Shown here in pieces: positions 59,496 through 64,000 of a DNA stretch of 64,000 nt. Every line of letters starts with the position of its first letter. The stretch's first letter is position 1. The position numbers and the translations under genes are program-made. The stretch is from contig JAJKFJ010020864.1 in NCBI GenBank assembly GCA_027382625.1, forward strand, positions 1 to 64,000, read 5' to 3'. Under the pieces are notes generated by a model that was not told the DNA's origin, searched no databases, and was given only the letters and a program-made list of their open reading frames with translations. This DNA is from Tetmemena sp. SeJ-2015. Lineage: Eukaryota; Ciliophora; Spirotrichea; Sporadotrichida; Oxytrichidae.

Positions 59496-62128
59496 ATGAA
59501 CTTTGATTCCTTCATTGCTGAAATTGAAAGCTAGATCGTTGGAGCTGAACCCAAATCCTCTAATGACTATGATCAACTATTTATTCTTACTTGTTTATTG
59601 TCGGCCCTGGACAGTCAGCTCAAATTCATCGAGGAGTGATATTATATTTTGTGCAGTTAGAATCTAGAGAAGCAGATTCAGAAGGAAGACTAAATAGTAG
59701 AGCAATCTAAGAACAATCAAGTTCAAACACTCAGAAATGCTAACCAGCTCCAAAACTAATCACAAAATAATCTAGAAGAGCTTGAGAAATTATAGACCCC
59801 CTTATTTTCAGGTTTATTAATTTTAAAAGAGAACAATATTTTATAAAATTTTGCTTAAAATTCTCTAATTAATTTTCAAATTATGACTGCTTAATATTTT
59901 TAGATGCATTTCATAATTCATAAGAGAATTTTTTTTATTATTAAGGCATTATTCTAATTAGGATAAATAGTGTTAGCCAAAATTAATGCATGAGTCTGAA
60001 AGAACTCTAGCAATATCTGACAAGTTAAAGCAACTAGAGTAGTAAAAGAGTAACTACTTGGATGGCATATAGTATTCTCAGAATTACCTCCGCTTTTATG
60101 AGTAACTTATTTCGTCTAACAAATGTGTATAGCGAGAGAATATCGTAATTCATTGAGCAAGACATCCTCAAGGACATCTACAATCTTAAAAATGCAGACA
60201 CAATTTTCAACCTCAACTAAATCATCACTCAGATCAAACTAGAAGCATAAACCAAGATGCCCTCCAACTCAGAACAAATCTCCAGGCTCTACTAAATCAA
60301 CTTTGCTATAAATTCAAAGTGTTTAATCTTCTTGATAGAGGTTTAGCAGTATTTGGAAAAGACAAACCAAGAATTTTATCATGCACTGCATGCTAATGAC
60401 AGAGCTAAGCTGAGTTCACTCTGCAAAATCTTTGACAAGATAGGCAAGAGAGACCAGTCGATTGAAACCTATTTAGACTTCGCTTGCACTCAACTTGTTC
60501 AAATCAAGAGCATTAGTACCACTTCAGACATCAACTCTTTCAAAGTCTATCACAAGAAATTAGACCAGGAAATCATTATCTTTATCTTTTAATCTTCCTT
60601 ATTTCGTTTTGATTTGGTGAATAGTGGAAGCTTTCAAGGAAGAGATGTCAGGAGAAGGTGGAAGGATCATAGACATATTCGGAAGGGAGTTGTGGTTCAA
60701 GACCTGCTAGGATTTATTCAACAGGTTCTTGAAGAACAACTACAAGAAGTTTATCTAAGAAGCACTAGACACTGAAGGAAAGAGCAAGCAATACTTTCTA
60801 GAAATCCTGGATGCAGTAGTTTAAGAGACTAGGCAATTGATTCTTAAAGATATTTATTTTTAAAGAGCTGAGTGACTAAATCTTTAAAGAAAGCGAGATG
60901 GACATGGAATTGGACTAGCAGCAGATACTCACATACTTGTTCAATGACTATCAAAGACTCTATCATAAGAAAGAGATCACAAACCTAGATAAACTTAATC
61001 AGACTTTCTACTCTAGCCTAAAATAATTTATACTAAGAAATTAGCATGATAGACAGAATTAATCAGATAGCCTCGCAAGCCGAGGAAACTGTTAAGGGAT
61101 AACATCACATGCAATTCTTCATGAACAAGCCAAAACTAATTGCCATCTACAAAGAGCTTGACTTGTAAAAGATAGAGAACAATCTCAAAATGTTTGGAGA
61201 TGCAATACAAAGAAGCCACAGGATATCTCCTACGCAGCAATTCATTTCAAATATCTATGAGCTCTCATCCACTTTCCTCAAGAACTTCAAAGAGCTATTT
61301 GCAGAAAAGATAATTTCACTATTGAATTAGGAAATACCACACAGCTAGAACAGAGTTGAGCCAGTATTCCTGGAGATCTTGTTCAAGCTCTAGTTAGTTT
61401 ACAGTAGCTTTCAGTCCTAATTCGATAAAGCCCTGCCTTATCTGCAGGCAGATTAATCGTTGCTCCACGAAATAGAGGCAGCCAAGACTGAAATGATAGG
61501 CAACTTATCTTCCACTATTTATTGCAATTTCAATTGAATTCATTTAGTAGTTCAATGAAACCCTAACCACCAACCTAGTCAAAAAACTGCAAGAAATTAT
61601 GACTCAGACTTAGAAGAAGAGCGACTTTAACATTAAAAAACGAGTGACAGGATGATGTCAAGTCAACTCAGACTAGTGTAGAGGTCATAAATTACATCAG
61701 ACCATTTCTTCCTAGTACTGCTTGAATCGAAAAATACCATGAGAAAAATCGAATCCGACTGCTCTACTCTTTCTTAGAGAGGATAGTTCATGTCTTCTCC
61801 TAGCATTACTCTAAATATTAGGTATCCTCAGAAGGAGCCATACTTCTCTCTGGCGATATCAATAGGTCAATTTTTATCTTTAAGGTATAATGAGCTCTTC
61901 CTCTAAGTGGAAGTTAATTTTTATTATAAAGCAGACGAGATCATAAAGAAGTACGAAAGCTTCAAGCTTTTGGTGAATATCTATTTGCTTAACCCAGAGT
62001 CCCTCAAGCAATACATTTAAGAGCACTTGATGACAATCACAGACAAAGAGACTATAGTGAGCTATCTCTCCAAGAGAACTGACTATAAGTCAAATAAGAT
62101 AGAAGATATAGTCGATCAATTATTTTGA
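59496..62128 (+). CDS. SEC10: Exocyst complex component Sec10 (EXOC5)
   Basis: A tethering-complex subunit that docks secretory vesicles at the plasma membrane. Helical-rod signatures: LDSQLKFIE; a long N-terminal coiled coil (EKQIQKEDQIVEQSKNNQVQ, LKQLEQQKSNYLDGIQYS); YLEKTNQEFYHALHANDRAK, LCKIFDKIGKRDQSIETYLD; VEAFKEEMSGEGG. The C-terminal block includes SEGAILLSGDINRSIFIFK, ESFKLLVNIYLLNPESLKQY and YLSKRTDYKSNKIEDIV, which fits the conserved Sec10 end (GG..L..D, then L..L.N....PE.L, then R.DY). Introns: 59636-59656 (only 21 nt) and about 60109-60140, with exact joins. An AT-rich insert at about 59815-59975 is probably an IES. The start at ATG 59496 gives MNFDSFIAEIESQIVG. TGA at 62126-62128. 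Assignment is by pattern; divergence is high. Confidence 0.75.
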
Positions 62129-62212
62129 ATTACTCAAAGAGAGTAGTACAATTAGCATCATTTATTGATGTAGTAATTTTGAGCTTGGAAATTAATTAGA
62201 GGAGTTATTAAA

Positions 62213-64000
62213 TCATCTTCTGGAGAAGGTGTTCACGAAATCTGAGAGTCTTGAATCGGCCTTTATCATTTGCTCTCTCTATTCAGGTGGGATGTATTCC
62301 TTGAATAGTCTGTACTTTTCCTTGGTAGGGTGGCTCACGAAAAAGAGAGAAAGCCCGTACCTGTAGAATTCCCACAGACTTCTCTGTCCATCTAAGTCCT
62401 TCTCGTCCTTAGTTTACTCCCAGATCTTCTTATTAAGTATTTTCTTGAACAAATGCATGGCTTGCTCATTGAAGGTTGAGTCTTGCCCCGATTGGTCTGG
62501 GGAATTCTTCTTCACAAGCAGTGATATGATGGAAAGAATGATCTTCTGGTGCCACTTCTCGTTCTTATAACATAATAAGTAGAATCAAGAAGTGAGATGA
62601 AGTATTTTAAGTTGTTAATTATAATGAGTCTCTCGAGCACCTTCACAATCACAATTTTTAATTAAAGGTTATTTTCAATTAAGTTTTCGAGTGAATGGTA
62701 TCTTGCTAAAACTTAGCACAAGCAACCTCTTGAAGTACTTTAAGTCTGTCTACATACAAAGCCAGATCCTGCTTTGAGCTGACTGAGGGTCTCTTCTTAA
62801 GTATGAGGTAGAGAATTTCAGCAACCTTCTCCTGATTTTGAGAAAGAGATTATTCAAACCTCTCAAGCATCTCTTCGTATTCTTGCCTGTCAATAAGAGC
62901 CTCATACTTCTCGCAAGTGATTTGTGGTAAATACTCCAGCATAGTATCTTCCCCTAGTCTTTCTATGAACCTCGAAGCTATAAATAAGATCTTAATCGGA
63001 TTAATTATTAAGCGAGTGAATAGCACTTAGAGTCCTTCACAAGTTGCAGTAAGAAAGTTTTGAATTCCTCTGGCAGTTGCTAACTTTACTCTTAAGCTTC
63101 ATCTTACTATTACTACAACTATTAGCTGCTCTTGATTTGAGAAATTTTGTCCAAGCTGTCTAAGATATGCTTAAGGAAGAAGAGATTATCGGGATTTTTA
63201 AGATTCAAATCATTAAGTTTGGATGAAAGAAACTCTAGTAACCCTGAAGTGTTTTGAAGAGAGTAGTTTAGCTTCTTGAATATTTCTTCTGATCTTGAAG
63301 CCAGTTTATGCTTAAATATTATTATAGATATATGCAAAACTTTATATTATGCCTGAATCCTATATCTTCACTTTCTAATAGCACTTCTAACACTTTATTA
63401 GTTAGTTCAGCCTGTCCTTCTTCAGAAATTGAGCTTATTAAAGTGACAAGCACTATCAGGAAATTTTAGTCTCTTATTTACACTATCTCTTCTTCTTATT
63501 AGATTTGTAAGTTCTTCCTCACTTAGAGATACCCTAGTGCAAATTGAATAATCTCCCCTTCAAAATCAGCTTTCAGCATCTAATTAAATTTCTAATCCGA
63601 TTCGTTGAACAAGATAGCATTCATCAGGTAATTGAACTTCTCAGGATTTTATTAAGAGAGAACTATCTGATCTAAGAGCTTAGAGAAATAAGCCTTCCTT
63701 TTAATTTCTTTGCTCCCTATTTTCTAAATGATGAATTCTTGAAGAAATTCCTTAAGCAATCCCCGCTCTAATTAAACTTTACTCAAAAGAACTTTAATAA
63801 TTCCTAAATTTCGAGAAAGTTTACTTGATGTTTAATTTTGAAATGACCCTGAATATGTGATTCTCAATTACTAAAGCATTCTCTCCTTCTTGATTAGGCA
63901 GAGTTTTTATAAGTTATAGCCATTTAGTGAAGCTCTTTTGATAGTAAAGAATAAGATTCACATTTTGCTCAAGTGTGCCAAGAATGAATCTTAGCTACTG
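62213..64000 (-). CDS. Large helical-repeat protein, C-terminal part (gene runs off the window)
   Basis: Not recognised. The minus-strand frame enters at 64000 and ends in TGA at 62213-62215. It is helix-rich with repeated amphipathic segments: FILGTLEQNVNLILYYQK, ERGLLKEFLQEFIIQK, FSKLLDQIVLSQNPEKFN, NQMLKADFEGEIIQFALGYL, LIVLVTLISSISEEGQAELT, LEFLSSKLNDLNLKNPDN, HILDSLDKISQIKSS. The last block is QRSLWEFYRYGLSLFFVSH, EKYRLFKEYIPPEQREQMIK, RLSDFVNTF. This looks like an ARM/HEAT-type alpha-solenoid. AT-rich interruptions near 62580-62700 are probably introns or IESs. It converges with Sec10 with only 85 bp between stops. Transport and scaffolding are typical roles of such solenoids; nothing specific can be said. 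Confidence 0.5.

Noticed and set aside
1..64000. Telomeres, CRISPR arrays, rRNA genes, bacterial operons
   Set aside because: No C4A4/G4T4 runs, no regularly spaced repeats, no rRNA signature and no bacterial gene organisation were seen.

Overview
The window looks like germline (micronuclear) DNA of a spirotrich ciliate, most likely a hypotrich of the Oxytricha/Stylonychia/Tetmemena type. Reading frames are long and make sense only if TAA and TAG are read as glutamine and TGA is the sole stop. Introns are very short (about 21-60 nt, GT..AG). Several genes are also broken by AT-rich inserts that are not GT..AG introns. These inserts sit between short direct repeats, and removing the insert plus one repeat restores the reading frame and, where a family is known, its conserved protein. 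That is the layout of internal eliminated sequences (IESs) with pointers between macronuclear-destined segments (MDSs). No C4A4 telomere repeat is visible, so this is not a finished macronuclear nanochromosome.

Layout. 0-15 kb is very AT-rich and holds three diffuse, low-complexity Gln-rich genes chopped by long inserts, plus a ~1 kb fold-back palindrome (3475-4471). 15.3-18.4 kb has an LRR protein convergent with a secreted GH28 pectinase-like enzyme. 19-26 kb has a Lys/Gln-rich protein and a long Q-rich protein with a C2-like stretch. 26-30 kb is a compact + strand cluster: ALG8, DPCD and a Rab8/Rab1-type GTPase. 30-36 kb holds unknown genes and a GC-rich ~530 bp element between 16-bp direct repeats, right at the start codon of a gene. 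Next come a tRNA-Asn and ALG6. 39-48 kb has coiled-coil, Q-rich and polytopic membrane proteins. 48-54 kb has a coiled-coil protein, an IQ+MORN-repeat protein, a small CX9C mitochondrial-type protein and the U-box cyclophilin PPIL2. 54-64 kb has a long coiled-coil protein, an unknown protein, exocyst Sec10 and a truncated helical protein at the right edge.

Functionally, ALG6 and ALG8 catalyse successive glucosylations of the dolichol-linked N-glycan precursor and lie ~9 kb apart. Rab and Sec10 belong to vesicle delivery, DPCD to cilia and PPIL2 to splicing. These would normally end up on separate macronuclear chromosomes, so their adjacency is a germline property and not an operon.

Coordinates of exons and of uncertain gene ends are by eye. 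Several genes show single-base frame slips that may be assembly errors.
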